NCBI GenBank assembly: GCA_938017975.1
Contig: CALIKQ010000060.1
Location: forward strand, 1 to 52,149
Length of the DNA stretch: 52,149 nucleotides
Source of the DNA: an uncultured Pseudomonadales bacterium
GTDB lineage: Bacteria; Pseudomonadota; Gammaproteobacteria; Pseudomonadales; Azotimanducaceae
Direction: 5' to 3'
In this document: piece by piece, positions 28,724 through 38,029 of the stretch
Numbering within the stretch: the first letter of the stretch is position 1
Layout: each line of letters opens with the position of its first letter
Made by a program: the position numbers and the translations under genes
The notes under the pieces: model-generated
The model's database searches: none
What the model was told of the DNA's origin: nothing
The model's input: only the letters and a program-made list of their open reading frames with translations

Positions 28724-29965
28724 TTGAGTCTACTGGCAAAACTGAGTTCGAACGAAATCACACGGCAACCCATGCTGCTCATCGCGGCCTGTGTTGGTGT
28801 CATTTGCAGCTCAATCGTCCTACCCTTTTACACCATGGGTTTGTTCGTCGTGCCTGTGACCGAAGAGTTTGGGTGGTCTCGCACAGAATTTCAGCTTTCA
28901 CTGCTCTTCAGCACGGGCTTTGGCGTCTTTACCTCGCCCATCATTGGCCTTCTCATTCACCGATATGGTGCAAGACCAGTCGCACTTTTTGGGCTAGCCG
29001 GACTCAGTCTCGCCTTTATCATCCCCGCAACATCTACAGGGGCACTCTGGCAATTTTACAGCGCCTATGCCTGCATGGCGCTCTTAGGTGCCGGCACAAT
29101 ACCTGTGACATGGACAACAGCAGTCACCGCAAATTTTCAAACACATCGAGGGTTGGCGCTTGGGTTAGTGCTCAGTGGTACAGGACTATGCGCCGTGATC
29201 GTTCCGCCCATCATCGCCTTCATTCTCGCCAACTACGGTTGGAGAGCTGGCTATCTCGGCCTTGCGGTTCTGCCCGTTTTTGTTGCCGGGCCTCTCGTCT
29301 ATTGTTGCTTCAAGCCTCAAGATAAGCCCCAAGATCGGACCAAAGAAGTTGAGCAGACACCCAACGAACCGGGCTACACACTGAGTGAGGCGGTTGCATC
29401 GTACAAGTTTTGGGTTTTGCTGCTCTCAATCTTTTTGGTTTATATCGCGCAATCGGGGCTTATCCCAAATCTCGTACCAGCGCTCACCGACGCCGGTATA
29501 GACCCGGTCGCGGCAGCAGAAACCATGAGTCTCTTCGGAGTTGCCGTGATCACAGGCCGTCTGGTGATCGGGTTTTGTGTTGACCGGTTTTGGGCCCCGG
29601 GCGTGGCAGCCGTTGCGATCTCTCTGCCCATCATGGGCTGTCTGATGCTTTGGTCTGAGCTCACATTACTGAATGCTCAAGTCGCGGCGCTGTTGCTTGG
29701 ATTTGCTGCCGGCGCTGAACTGGATCTGATGGCATTTTTGGCCGCGAAATATTTCGGCGCAAAGCACTATGCAAAAATTTACGGATTCCTGTATGCCGCG
29801 CTGGCCTCCGCCTCAGGCATCGCTCCAGCGCTTTTTGCCTCTATTTATGAATCAACCCAAAGCTATGAATTGGGCTTCGCTCTAGGCGCTGTTGCATTCA
29901 GCCTTTCAGTTTTGCTGGTGTTACTACTCGGCCGTTACCCGGTACTGCCGGGCTCGCGTGATTGA
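28724..29965 (+). CDS. MFS transporter
   Basis: This 413-residue protein is a twelve-helix MFS permease. It resembles the oxalate/formate antiporter-like and monocarboxylate-type (OFA/MCP) group: helix 1 leads into YTMGLFVVPVTEEFGWSRTEFQLS, a motif typical of that group, and a charged central loop (about 205-225) separates the halves. The start is a TTG at 28724 with GAGG eight bases upstream; the first in-frame ATG is sixteen codons inside, at the beginning of helix 1. Its last 31 bases overlap the 3' end of the convergent acyl-CoA ligase gene. The solute is probably an organic acid; not proven. Confidence 0.85.
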   Translation: MSLLAKLSSNEITRQPMLLIAACVGVICSSIVLPFYTMGLFVVPVTEEFGWSRTEFQLSLLFSTGFGVFTSPIIGLLIHRYGARPVALFGLAGLSLAFIIPATSTGALWQFYSAYACMALLGAGTIPVTWTTAVTANFQTHRGLALGLVLSGTGLCAVIVPPIIAFILANYGWRAGYLGLAVLPVFVAGPLVYCCFKPQDKPQDRTKEVEQTPNEPGYTLSEAVASYKFWVLLLSIFLVYIAQSGLIPNLVPALTDAGIDPVAAAETMSLFGVAVITGRLVIGFCVDRFWAPGVAAVAISLPIMGCLMLWSELTLLNAQVAALLLGFAAGAELDLMAFLAAKYFGAKHYAKIYGFLYAALASASGIAPALFASIYESTQSYELGFALGAVAFSLSVLLVLLLGRYPVLPGSRD

Positions 29966-31542
29966 TGCTCTGAATCAAACCACTGGCGCAACACAAATTT
30001 TTGAATTTTTGTTGCCGACATCGGCCAGTCTGAAACGACGCGCACATGACGCGGGATCTTAAAGCTGGCGATCTTTCCCTGACAAAACTCAATTAATTCT
30101 GCGGCTGTCAGATCTTGTCCATCGTGGCATTCGATATAAGCGCACGCCACTTCCAGGAGGCGAGCATCAGGCACACCAATGACCTGCGCCATTTTTACCG
30201 AGGGATGCTGAGACAACAATGACTCAATTTCGATTGCCGCGACATTCTCTCCGCCCACTTTCAGCATGTCTTTGATCCGTCCGTGGAACTCGATCTCGCC
30301 ATTATTGGTCATGGCACAGAGATCGCCGGTTTTAAACCAACCTTCCTCAAACGCTTCAGCGTTTTTTTCAGGCGATTTGTAGTAACCCTTAAAAATAGCG
30401 TAGCCCCGCAACAAAATTTCACCCTTCTCGCCTGGGGCGCATTGAGATCCTGTCTCCGGATTGACAACTTTTGCCTCAAGGCCTGGCATCGGTTGACCGC
30501 AGGTGGTCAAGCGGGTCTCAAGGGGCTCATCAGGGTGGTTAAATGCAATCACGCCACCTGCTTCTGTCAAACCATACGCACCGGTCTGAACCGCCTGGGG
30601 GAACGCCTCTTGAAACTGGCGCAGCACGTCTGGTGGTGCAACATTATTGACCCTTCTGATCGAAGACAAATCGCGTTTGCCAAAGTCCGGATGCGCGATC
30701 AATGCCGACGTCACCGTCGGGAAAGACGGAAACGCAACTGTCGCACGCTCTCGCTCCATCAGTTCGAGGCTGAGCCCAGCTTCTACATGGATCATGGAAA
30801 GCATTGCGGCACCGGCATCGATACAACACATCAATGGCAATATCGATGCCATATGGAACATCGGTAGTGGCGCCCAAAACCGATCCTCTGAATTCAAAAA
30901 GTAACGACTTTGGTTCATATTGATCCCATTTTGAACCAGCATCTCATGGTGCAAGGGGCATCCCTTAGGATGGGCCGTGGTGCCTGAGGTATACATCATA
31001 ATGGCTGAATCCATCACGGAACTTTCTGCCAGGGCTGATAGGATCCCCGTTTCAGAAATAGAACGCCCCATGGTTTCAAATTCCGTTTGATCCAAGAAGC
31101 CCTCCCGCGGATTTCCGAGCATCACAAGACCTTTGAGCCGCTCCGGAGCCTGTATTGTGATCGCCTCAAGCAAAAGGTCACCAAAATTTGCGTATTCGCT
31201 CACAAGATCATGTGTAACGACCCACTTAATATCGGCATTTTCGAGGACATACGAAAGCTCTTGCGCTTTGTAACGCGCGTTCATAGGCACAGCGACTGCA
31301 CCGAGTAGCTGAAGGCCCAAAAGACACTCGATAAACTCGAGGCAGTTCGCCATCAGTAATCCAACGTGGTCTCCTCGCCCAACACCACAGGCGGAAAAAC
31401 TACGTGCACGGCGCAGGGATGCATCCCGGAGGCTCCCATAGGTATGCCGATTATCGGGAAAGATCAGGACATCTTCATCGCCATATTGATCAGCAGCATC
31501 CAAAAAATACTGCCCCAAAGTCAGATTTTGTTTATCTATCAT
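29935..31542 (-). CDS. AMP-forming acyl-CoA ligase (CaiC-like)
   Basis: This 535-residue adenylate-forming enzyme makes acyl-CoA from a carboxylic acid, ATP and CoA. Visible motifs: the AMP-binding loop MYTSGTTAHPKG (183-194), the YGLTEAGG segment, the GWFKTGDL hinge and the C-terminal SATKIQKFVLR with the catalytic lysine. The set resembles crotonobetaine/carnitine-CoA ligase and medium-chain acyl-CoA ligases. The ATG is preceded by GAAGG. Its 3' end overlaps the convergent MFS gene. The presence of two enoyl-CoA hydratase-like proteins and a CoA-transferase in the window suits a beta-oxidation role; the acid is unknown. Confidence 0.9.
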   Translation of the reverse strand: MIDKQNLTLGQYFLDAADQYGDEDVLIFPDNRHTYGSLRDASLRRARSFSACGVGRGDHVGLLMANCLEFIECLLGLQLLGAVAVPMNARYKAQELSYVLENADIKWVVTHDLVSEYANFGDLLLEAITIQAPERLKGLVMLGNPREGFLDQTEFETMGRSISETGILSALAESSVMDSAIMMYTSGTTAHPKGCPLHHEMLVQNGINMNQSRYFLNSEDRFWAPLPMFHMASILPLMCCIDAGAAMLSMIHVEAGLSLELMERERATVAFPSFPTVTSALIAHPDFGKRDLSSIRRVNNVAPPDVLRQFQEAFPQAVQTGAYGLTEAGGVIAFNHPDEPLETRLTTCGQPMPGLEAKVVNPETGSQCAPGEKGEILLRGYAIFKGYYKSPEKNAEAFEEGWFKTGDLCAMTNNGEIEFHGRIKDMLKVGGENVAAIEIESLLSQHPSVKMAQVIGVPDARLLEVACAYIECHDGQDLTAAELIEFCQGKIASFKIPRHVRVVSDWPMSATKIQKFVLRQWFDSEHQSREPGSTG

Positions 31543-31870
31543 GTTGCCTTCAGCTATGAACTTTAGAGGTCACAGCATACGACGTAACGACCTAATATTC
31601 GAATACGGTGAGGGAGGATCATGCGTTCAGATGCAACGTGTCCCAACCCATCAGATGCGCCAGCGATGTATTTGATCTGTGCAGCACTTTCAGCTGCGCG
31701 TTTGATCCTTGGTCATCGCGCCTGCCAATGTCACGCCAAAAAAACAGGTCTCCTGGTAACAAGGTCGCAGTCCAAGAATCAGACTCGGACCGGCAGGGAA
31801 TACATCCAGGGCCTTCGCCGAGGGTACCCCTTGGATTACACTCTAGCTTTGAAACCAAAGGACCGACCCC
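31543..31870. other. Divergent intergenic region between ligase and LLM oxidoreductase genes
   Basis: This 328-base gap contains a ten-base palindrome TATTCGAATA (31596-31605) and a purine-rich GAGGGAGG at 31610-31617 followed by an ATG at 31621. The frame from that ATG overruns the next gene and does not look like a protein, so I do not call it. The rest holds nothing I recognise. Confidence 0.3.
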
Positions 31871-32764
31871 ATGAAATTCAGCTTCTGGCCCAAGCCCACC
31901 CACACCTTCGACGAGACACAGTATCTTGCACAAAAAATCGAACACACCGGCTGGGACGGACTCTGGCTAGCCGATCATTTTATGCCAAATGCCGAGGATA
32001 CTAGCGCGCCTTGGCCCGAGGCTTTGACCACACTGTCTGCCCTAGCCGCTGTGATACCTCGAATTAGGCTGGGGACATTGGTGGTTGGTAACACCTACCG
32101 TCACCCAGCCGTGTTGGCAAAAATGGCAGCAACAATCGACCACATTAGCGGTGGTCGAATGGTGCTCGGGCTAGGCGCAGGATGGCAAGAAAACGAACAC
32201 GCTAAGTACGGTATCGAGTTCTTTAACGTACCCGGTCGCTTGGCCCGGCTTGAAGAAGCCTGCCAAGTCATTAAATGCCTCTTTCAAAACGAATCTAGTC
32301 ACTTCGAGGGTGACTTCTATCGGCTAGCGGGTGCGCCTCTCGAACCCAAGCCTGTGCAAAATACGCTGCCTTTGCTGATCGGTGGCGGCGGTGAGAAGGT
32401 AACGCTCCGCATTACGGCTCAGTATGCCGATGAGTGGAATGTTTGGGGCACCGTCAATACCCTCGAGCACAAAATGCGTGTTCTTGATGAGCATTGTGAA
32501 CGACTGGGCCGAGATCCACGAACCCTCAAGCGTACAGCCGTTGCGCTCGTCTATTTGACCAACGATACCGCCTTTGCTGAAAAGATGCGGAACAACACGC
32601 AAGCGACCATTGCAGGCTCTGTCTCTGTCCTGCAAGACACTGTCGCGGCTTATGAAGCGCTTGGGGTCGACGAATTGATCGTTCCCAACTTTAACTTTCG
32701 CGAGGAGGCCGAGGACGTCATGGACCAACTGATCTCAGAGGTCTTCGCACCGTTTAAAACCTAA
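31871..32764 (+). CDS. LLM-class flavin-dependent oxidoreductase
   Basis: This 297-residue protein has the bacterial luciferase-like TIM barrel: WDGLWLADHFMP at the N-terminus, RLGTLVVGNTYRHPAVLAKMAATIDHISGGRMVLGLGAGW in the middle, and PLLIGGGGEKVTLRI later. The family uses F420 or FMN; annotation pipelines often call it F420-dependent, but gammaproteobacteria generally lack F420, so FMN is more likely. AAAGGA precedes the ATG. It stands alone between divergent and co-directional neighbours. Substrate unknown. Confidence 0.88.
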   Translation: MKFSFWPKPTHTFDETQYLAQKIEHTGWDGLWLADHFMPNAEDTSAPWPEALTTLSALAAVIPRIRLGTLVVGNTYRHPAVLAKMAATIDHISGGRMVLGLGAGWQENEHAKYGIEFFNVPGRLARLEEACQVIKCLFQNESSHFEGDFYRLAGAPLEPKPVQNTLPLLIGGGGEKVTLRITAQYADEWNVWGTVNTLEHKMRVLDEHCERLGRDPRTLKRTAVALVYLTNDTAFAEKMRNNTQATIAGSVSVLQDTVAAYEALGVDELIVPNFNFREEAEDVMDQLISEVFAPFKT

Positions 32765-33071
32765 ACCTGGAACTGGTGATCAAGCGATCAAGAAAAGGTC
32801 GTGAGCGTCCGGCGGAGAAAAGATTTTTTTCGAAGGAATCAGGCCCAATAGGATAATTGACTTCACCACTGAGATGCGCGGCACCCTCGGTCCGCTTGCA
32901 AAGCGCCTCTTTAAAACAACTGTGTCAACAGAGCGCAGGCGATGACCCCTTGTCACGCACCATCACTTCAAAGCCCCTCAATCCTTCACCCCATCCAGAA
33001 TACGGACCTGTTACGTTGCGTTTTTACCGTGCAAAGACTATAACGGGTAGTCTTCAAGCACCGGAATCCCC
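32765..33071. other. Intergenic stretch upstream of the carboxylesterase gene
   Basis: The 307 bases hold no plausible gene. A short tandem GATCAAGC-GATCAAG lies at 32777-32791 just after the LLM gene, and a promoter at 33016-33044 (separate entry) serves the next gene. I see nothing else in it. Confidence 0.35.
33016..33044 (+). promoter_or_regulatory. Sigma-70-like promoter of the carboxylesterase gene
   Basis: TTGCGT (33016-33021), a 17-base spacer and TATAAC (33039-33044) form a good vegetative promoter. The predicted transcript start would leave a leader of about 20 bases before the ATG at 33072. Confidence 0.55.
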
Positions 33072-34922
33072 ATGCCTTTTCATTCCTTTCTGATCTTCAT
33101 CATCGCAACGCTACTTACCGGGTGCGGGCTTCAAACTGATCAGGCCACACAGCGCTCCACCGACTATGGACCAATTATCGGCACCACAGATTCAGGCGTT
33201 CATATTTGGCGAGGCATTCCCTTTGCCGCGCCACCTGTTGGCGCATTGCGTTGGCGAGCACCCCAGCCGCCATCACCCTGGGAGATTCCTCTTGAGACGC
33301 TAGAATTCGCCAGTAGTTGCTTTCAGGGCCAGTGGCTTGGAACGTCCGACGGCGACGGTGAATTTACAGGCTCTGAAGACTGCTTATATTTAAATATATT
33401 TGCGCCGCCGTTGAGTGAAGCGGAGCGCCGTGAGCAAAAGGTGCCAGTCATGGTCTGGATCCACGGTGGCGGCAACACCATCGGCAGCGCATCAACCTAT
33501 GACCCGTCTCACTTGGTTCGGGATCAGAATGTTATCGTCGTTACCGTACAGTATCGACTATCTTCTTTAGGATGGTTGCGTCATCCCGCTCTTCGTGACG
33601 GGCCAACAACGCCGAGCGATGACTCCGGCAATTACGGAACCCTTGATACCATCGCTGCCCTGCGTTTTGTTCAGGACAACATTGGATCTTTTGGCGGGGA
33701 CCCAAACAATGTGACGATCTTCGGGGAGTCCGCCGGCGCGCACAATGTCGCCGCTTTAATCGCATCTCCGATTTCCGATGGATTGTTTCATAAAGCGATC
33801 ATGCAAAGCGGCATCGTTTCGGTTGGTGATCTCAATGCTGCTGAATCAGATTATCCAGAAAATGGTGTTTCAGGCACGCTGAGCAGCCAGGAAATACTCT
33901 ATCGACTGCTCGAAGCGAGTGATTCTGCAAACAACCGCTTGCAGGCATCTTTGTTAGCCGCAGAAATGAGCCCTCAAGACATCGCGGACTTCTTTCGCGC
34001 CCAAACTCCCGCAGCATTACTGACCGCAGAACGGTCAGCCCGACCGAAGCGTCAAGGGATGACTCGGGTCTACCCTGACGGTTACGTGGTCCGAGCCGAC
34101 GGCATCGCCGGGGCACTACAAGACCCCGACAGAACCCCTATACCAATCCTCGTTGGTAGTAATCGTGACGAGTCCAAGTTGTTCAACGCTATGAACCCAC
34201 AGCTGGTTGAGTGGGGTAACCCCGATGGGCTTTGGTCGGTCATCGACCGAATGCCACTCGCGATCAAGAGGCCCGAATACTATCAGGCCATGAGCGAGTA
34301 TGGTTCTCGTTTTTGGAAACTGCGGGCCGTCGATCAGGTTGCCCGAACCTTGACCGCCAATGGACACGACGATGTTTTCGTTTATCGCTTTGACTGGGAT
34401 GACCTACCGGTCATCGCTGATTTAGATTACAAGGCGCTGATCGGTGCCGCGCATGCGCTCGAACTGCTTTTTTTGTTTCCCGAGGCACTAGAAAACCCCA
34501 TCATTGAACAGTTCGTAATCGGTGACTATGCCGACGACGCGCAAACACTCTCAGAGCAAATGCGCGATTACTGGGGAGCGTTCGCCCATACTGGAAAGCC
34601 AGGCAAAGGGCTGTCTGACACCCAGCTGGCCTGGACACGCTGGGGACAACAAACCGCGGTGGAAACCTTCATGATTCTGGATGGTCAGAGCGACCAAGGT
34701 TTGATTTTAAGCGACGCTACACTCACCACTGACTCACTCCTTGCGGCACTAGAATCGGATCAACGGTTCGACTTGATGGGTCGATGTAAAGCGCTCTATT
34801 CACTGACCTACCGAGGTGGAGACGAACTCAGCAACCAGGATTGGGAAGCCTTTGCGGGTGGTCAGTGCTTGGACCGTGATTACACAGCGACGGCTTTATC
34901 TATGGAGTGGGATGACGAATAA
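33072..34922 (+). CDS. Type B carboxylesterase lipoprotein
   Basis: This 616-residue protein is a carboxylesterase of the para-nitrobenzyl-esterase/cholinesterase fold. A lipoprotein signal ends in LLTGC with C18. The oxyanion region HGGG lies at 131-134 and the nucleophile S220 in FGESAGAH; IPILVGSNRDE carries the acid, and GAAHALELLF the histidine. SEDCLYLNIF at 101-110 is a family hallmark. A good promoter lies just upstream. Surface or periplasmic location suggests hydrolysis of external esters before uptake. An inverted repeat follows the stop. Confidence 0.92.
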   Translation: MPFHSFLIFIIATLLTGCGLQTDQATQRSTDYGPIIGTTDSGVHIWRGIPFAAPPVGALRWRAPQPPSPWEIPLETLEFASSCFQGQWLGTSDGDGEFTGSEDCLYLNIFAPPLSEAERREQKVPVMVWIHGGGNTIGSASTYDPSHLVRDQNVIVVTVQYRLSSLGWLRHPALRDGPTTPSDDSGNYGTLDTIAALRFVQDNIGSFGGDPNNVTIFGESAGAHNVAALIASPISDGLFHKAIMQSGIVSVGDLNAAESDYPENGVSGTLSSQEILYRLLEASDSANNRLQASLLAAEMSPQDIADFFRAQTPAALLTAERSARPKRQGMTRVYPDGYVVRADGIAGALQDPDRTPIPILVGSNRDESKLFNAMNPQLVEWGNPDGLWSVIDRMPLAIKRPEYYQAMSEYGSRFWKLRAVDQVARTLTANGHDDVFVYRFDWDDLPVIADLDYKALIGAAHALELLFLFPEALENPIIEQFVIGDYADDAQTLSEQMRDYWGAFAHTGKPGKGLSDTQLAWTRWGQQTAVETFMILDGQSDQGLILSDATLTTDSLLAALESDQRFDLMGRCKALYSLTYRGGDELSNQDWEAFAGGQCLDRDYTATALSMEWDDE

Positions 34923-34924
34923 AT

Positions 34925-34978
34925 CCCGATGCTCTGTAAACATTGGCTTAAGCAGCCCAAAAAGTCTAAAGCATCGGG
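34925..34978 (+). terminator. Inverted repeat just after the carboxylesterase stop
   Basis: CCCGATGCT (34925-34933) and AGCATCGGG (34970-34978) are perfect nine-base arms enclosing a smaller hairpin GGCT-TAAGC-AGCC. It begins two bases after the stop codon. There is no T-tract, so it may be a transcript-end stabiliser or factor-dependent terminator rather than an intrinsic one. Confidence 0.35.
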
Positions 34979-35075
34979 CTAGGAACGCGCCATCATCTGT
35001 GGACCTACGGGTTGAAAATTTGGCATCACAGTGAATCAGACGTTCTGAATCGTTTTAAGCAAATTGATCAAGATT

Positions 35076-35105
35076 TCCCGTTCAGCACGATACCTTGCTG
35101 CGGGA
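35076..35105 (-). terminator. Stable hairpin at the 3' end of the enoyl-CoA hydratase gene
   Basis: On the minus strand TCCCG-CAGCA pairs with TGCTG-CGGGA across an eight-base loop, with two unpaired bases on one side. The stem abuts the stop codon of the hydratase gene. The following bases AAATCTTG have only a weak T content, so intrinsic termination is uncertain. Confidence 0.4.
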
Positions 35106-35885
35106 TTAACGTCCTTTGAATTGGGGCGTTCGCTTGTTGATAAAAGCATCGATGCCCTCTTGCTTATCTTCCGTTTGTAAAAGCGCACTCTGCGCGAACT
35201 TTTCCATCGCCAACGCCGCTGTCGAACTGCCTTCGAGCCCCTGCTGCACCATGATTTTCATAAAGTGAGGCACGAAGGGCGCATATTTAGCCAAGTGCAG
35301 GGCCATCTTTTGGACTTGCTGCTTCAGCTGATCAGACTCCGTGATTCGCGTAACCAACCCCATCTGCAGGGCCTGTGCTGCATCCATTGATTCGCCCATC
35401 AGCAACATTTCCAGCGCCCAACTTTTACCAACGAGGCGCGGTAGCCTAGCGGTCGCGCCCCCTCCGGGAATAATCCCGAGTTTTCCTTCCGGCGTTGCAA
35501 ATCGACTCTGTGGCGTACAAATCCTAAGATCGCAGCCCAACGCAATTTCAAGGCCGCCGCCCATACAGATACCATCGATCGCAGCAATGGTCACCTTTGG
35601 CAATGCTTCAAGCTTTGCAGCCAGTCCTTGAACGATTGGCTCCATACCTTTTTTTAGGTCACGGTTGGCCACTTCAGCAAGATCCGAACCCGAGGCAAAA
35701 GCTTTTCCACCGGCACCCCAAAAGCTGATAACGCGTACAGTTTCATCATCGGCCATTTGATCAACGGCCTGATGTAACTCCTCAAGCGTTTTCAGGGAAA
35801 TAGCGTTGTGCTTCTCAGGCCGATTCAGTGTAATCAGACCCAGCGGCATCTCGATATCAACAGTAATGGTTTGAAAGACAGACAT
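35106..35885 (-). CDS. Enoyl-CoA hydratase/isomerase-family protein
   Basis: This 259-residue crotonase-fold protein has LITLNRPEKHNAIS at the start, a first oxyanion loop KAFASGSDLAE, and the second loop DGICMGGGLEIALGCDLRIC with the full GGG triplet. The following FATPEGKLGIIPGGGAT fits the catalytic-loop region of short-chain hydratases, with a glutamate in PEGKLG at one of the expected acid positions. It is the more canonical of the two crotonase-fold proteins in this window. The ATG at 35885 and one at 35897 are both possible; neither has a strong site. Likely a fatty-acid or branched-acid beta-oxidation step. Confidence 0.88.
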   Translation of the reverse strand: MSVFQTITVDIEMPLGLITLNRPEKHNAISLKTLEELHQAVDQMADDETVRVISFWGAGGKAFASGSDLAEVANRDLKKGMEPIVQGLAAKLEALPKVTIAAIDGICMGGGLEIALGCDLRICTPQSRFATPEGKLGIIPGGGATARLPRLVGKSWALEMLLMGESMDAAQALQMGLVTRITESDQLKQQVQKMALHLAKYAPFVPHFMKIMVQQGLEGSSTAALAMEKFAQSALLQTEDKQEGIDAFINKRTPQFKGR

Positions 35886-36052
35886 TGAGCTTTGCATCGA
35901 TGAAAAACACGCCGGAGCATAGCGCATGCTTTACCATGAAACCAGCGAATCAAGCCCAATGGAGGTCTACGAGACGCAAGCAGGCACTGGGGCTGTGAAC
36001 CTAACTTGGACCGCTACAGACAACGGGGAACCTCCGATCGCCGAGCGCTTGC

Positions 36053-37846
36053 TTAAGATCCGAAAGCCGCCGGAACCGATACAAGCTCAAGCCCCATGTA
36101 ACCCCAGCAAACGAGGCCACTGGTATCTTCTGCGCAGCTATAGTTACCACCAACGCTCACTTGCTTAGGAGAATCGAGTTCAGGAACATTGAGCTGGCCT
36201 TGGGCATTTTTGCCCCAACAGTGCACCCCAGAATCATCGAGCGCACAGGTGTGTTCATACCCCACACTGACATCAATAGGCCTCACAAGCGGCATATTTT
36301 CTGCCTGACCATGTTCATTATCTCCCCAACACACAACACCGGTATCATCCACTGCACAATTGTGATTCCCCAACCCACTGCTGATGTACTTCGGGTTAAG
36401 TAATTCCGGAACCTCGGTTTGACCATAGCTATTTGAGCCCCAACATTGCACGCCATCATCATCGAGCGCGCAACTATGATAGAGACCCGCCGTGACTTGG
36501 CGAGGATTCCGAAGCGAGGTTGGCACATCGGTTTGCCCATTGAAATTCCAGCCCCAGCAGTCAACCGTCGCGCCATCGAGCAAACAAGCATGACGACCAC
36601 CGGTGGCAATCTGAATCGGGTTGATCGTAAAAGGGCTATTAACCTGATTGCGCGAATTGTCACCCCAGCACAACACCCCTTCATCGGCAATGGCACAACT
36701 AAAGTCAAAACCTGAACTCACTTGTCTCGGATTGGTCAGCTCAGGCACGGCGATTTGACCCGCGTCATCATCCCCGAAGCAGGCCACCACGCGATTTTTC
36801 AGCGTACAGCTGTGGGTGCTGCCGGTACCCACGATCATTGAGCCTTGCGTCATTGCCCGCAGCACAGGCAGCTCGTCAGCGAAATCCTCAGGGGTTTGCT
36901 CGTCCACCAAAACCGGACGAGGTCGCTTGAAATACTCATAGAGACTTACGGTCTCAGGCTTGGGCTCTGGCGCCATACCCCCGACAAAAGCCATCTCTCC
37001 TTCGGAATTTAGATAACTCCTTTGTCGACCCCAGCAAACCAAACCCTCATCAGCCACGGCGCAACTGTGCCCGCTACCCAAACCGAGCAACCTTGGGTTC
37101 GTCAGATCAGGAACCGATAATTGATCTTGATTTCCAAACCCCCAGCAGTTGACCTGCCCATCGGCAATTGCGCAGGTGTGCAATCCACCTACATCGACAT
37201 CTGAAATCTCAAAGAAATTAGGCGCAGAGCTCTCCCCAAAGTCATCCGCCCCCCAACACACCAACTGATTCCTACTGGCCGCACAACCATGGGTACCGAT
37301 TCGTAAGACACTCATTCCATTCGCATCAGGCGGCATCAGGTCACCGTCAACCGCTCGCTCCCCCCAACACCTGATCTTATCGGCGGCAATCGCACAGGAA
37401 ACTCCGTTGCCCGCAGCGACAGCGCTGACATCGATCAAATTCGGAACATTTAATTCTCCTGTGGGGTTCGTTCCCCAACAAGTGACGCCAGATGCTCCTA
37501 ACGCGCAGGCGTGACGATATCCCACAGAGACCTTCTGAGGTGCTTCAATATCTGGCACATCTAACAGGCCATCAGATTGCCGCCCCCAACAATTCAACCC
37601 AGTTTTGGAGATCGCACAGACAGTACCCCGCGCACCCGCACTCAGTTCGGTCACGCCTTCGAGTAGAGGCACATCCAGTTGTCCGACGTTGTTTTCGCCA
37701 CCGCACTCCACGCGTCCATCTCTGACGATACAAGTGTAGTTATCACCGGCGCTCACGGCGGATATTTCTGCTTGAGCGACGGCAGCGAACACCGCTGACT
37801 GAGCCATCAAAATGATGCTCAAGGCGATTCGTGGGGTGAGGGTCAT
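36053..37846 (-). CDS. Secreted RCC1-like repeat protein, 14 repeats with C-x8-C pairs
   Basis: This 597-residue protein has a signal peptide (cleavage probably after AQA, residue 26) and then 14 repeats related to RCC1. Each repeat has the core [HY]xCA-x5-GVxCWG-x-N-x2-GQxxVP, and each contains two cysteines exactly nine positions apart: 39/48, 77/86, 114/123, 151/160, 188/197, 225/234, 262/271, then 347/356, 384/393, 421/430, 459/468, 497/506, 534/543 and 571/580. Repeat period is 37 or 38 residues. A 75-residue non-repeat linker splits the set 7 + 7, the blade number of RCC1. The 28 cysteines are the only ones seen, fitting a disulfide in every blade of two propellers. Function unknown: adhesion, binding or an extracytoplasmic scaffold are possible. 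It is divergent from a PhyH dioxygenase. Confidence 0.9.
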   Translation of the reverse strand: MTLTPRIALSIILMAQSAVFAAVAQAEISAVSAGDNYTCIVRDGRVECGGENNVGQLDVPLLEGVTELSAGARGTVCAISKTGLNCWGRQSDGLLDVPDIEAPQKVSVGYRHACALGASGVTCWGTNPTGELNVPNLIDVSAVAAGNGVSCAIAADKIRCWGERAVDGDLMPPDANGMSVLRIGTHGCAASRNQLVCWGADDFGESSAPNFFEISDVDVGGLHTCAIADGQVNCWGFGNQDQLSVPDLTNPRLLGLGSGHSCAVADEGLVCWGRQRSYLNSEGEMAFVGGMAPEPKPETVSLYEYFKRPRPVLVDEQTPEDFADELPVLRAMTQGSMIVGTGSTHSCTLKNRVVACFGDDDAGQIAVPELTNPRQVSSGFDFSCAIADEGVLCWGDNSRNQVNSPFTINPIQIATGGRHACLLDGATVDCWGWNFNGQTDVPTSLRNPRQVTAGLYHSCALDDDGVQCWGSNSYGQTEVPELLNPKYISSGLGNHNCAVDDTGVVCWGDNEHGQAENMPLVRPIDVSVGYEHTCALDDSGVHCWGKNAQGQLNVPELDSPKQVSVGGNYSCAEDTSGLVCWGYMGLELVSVPAAFGS

Positions 37847-37875
37847 ACCGATGCGGCCAAATAAAGATTAAACTG

Positions 37876-37903
37876 ATTATATTCAGTCATTGGTCAAAAA
37901 CAA
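37876..37903 (-). promoter_or_regulatory. Putative promoter of the RCC1-like gene
   Basis: On the minus strand TTGTTT (37903-37898), a 16-base spacer and a perfect TATAAT (37881-37876) precede the gene; the start would lie about 23 bases before the ATG. The -10 sits inside an ACTGA/TCAGT dyad (37872-37887). Confidence 0.45.
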
Positions 37904-38029
37904 TGCTCAGTCAACCGTGAATAAGCAACATCCGTTGGCGAGCGACTGACCAAAGAGATTTGCTTCATTGAATTACGGCTGGCCCGATTTAGGACTTGAC
38001 CGATCATGGAGTTCGAGAGACATTGAGGT

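Noticed and set aside
30283-30867. 194-codon plus-strand open frame inside the acyl-CoA ligase gene
   Set aside because: Antisense to a strong ligase with all motifs; codon pattern is a shadow.
31608-32004. Open frames with a GAGGGAGG site and ATG at 31621
   Set aside because: The frame runs far into the LLM gene, has no protein-like composition, and the site is only three bases from the ATG; I take it as chance.
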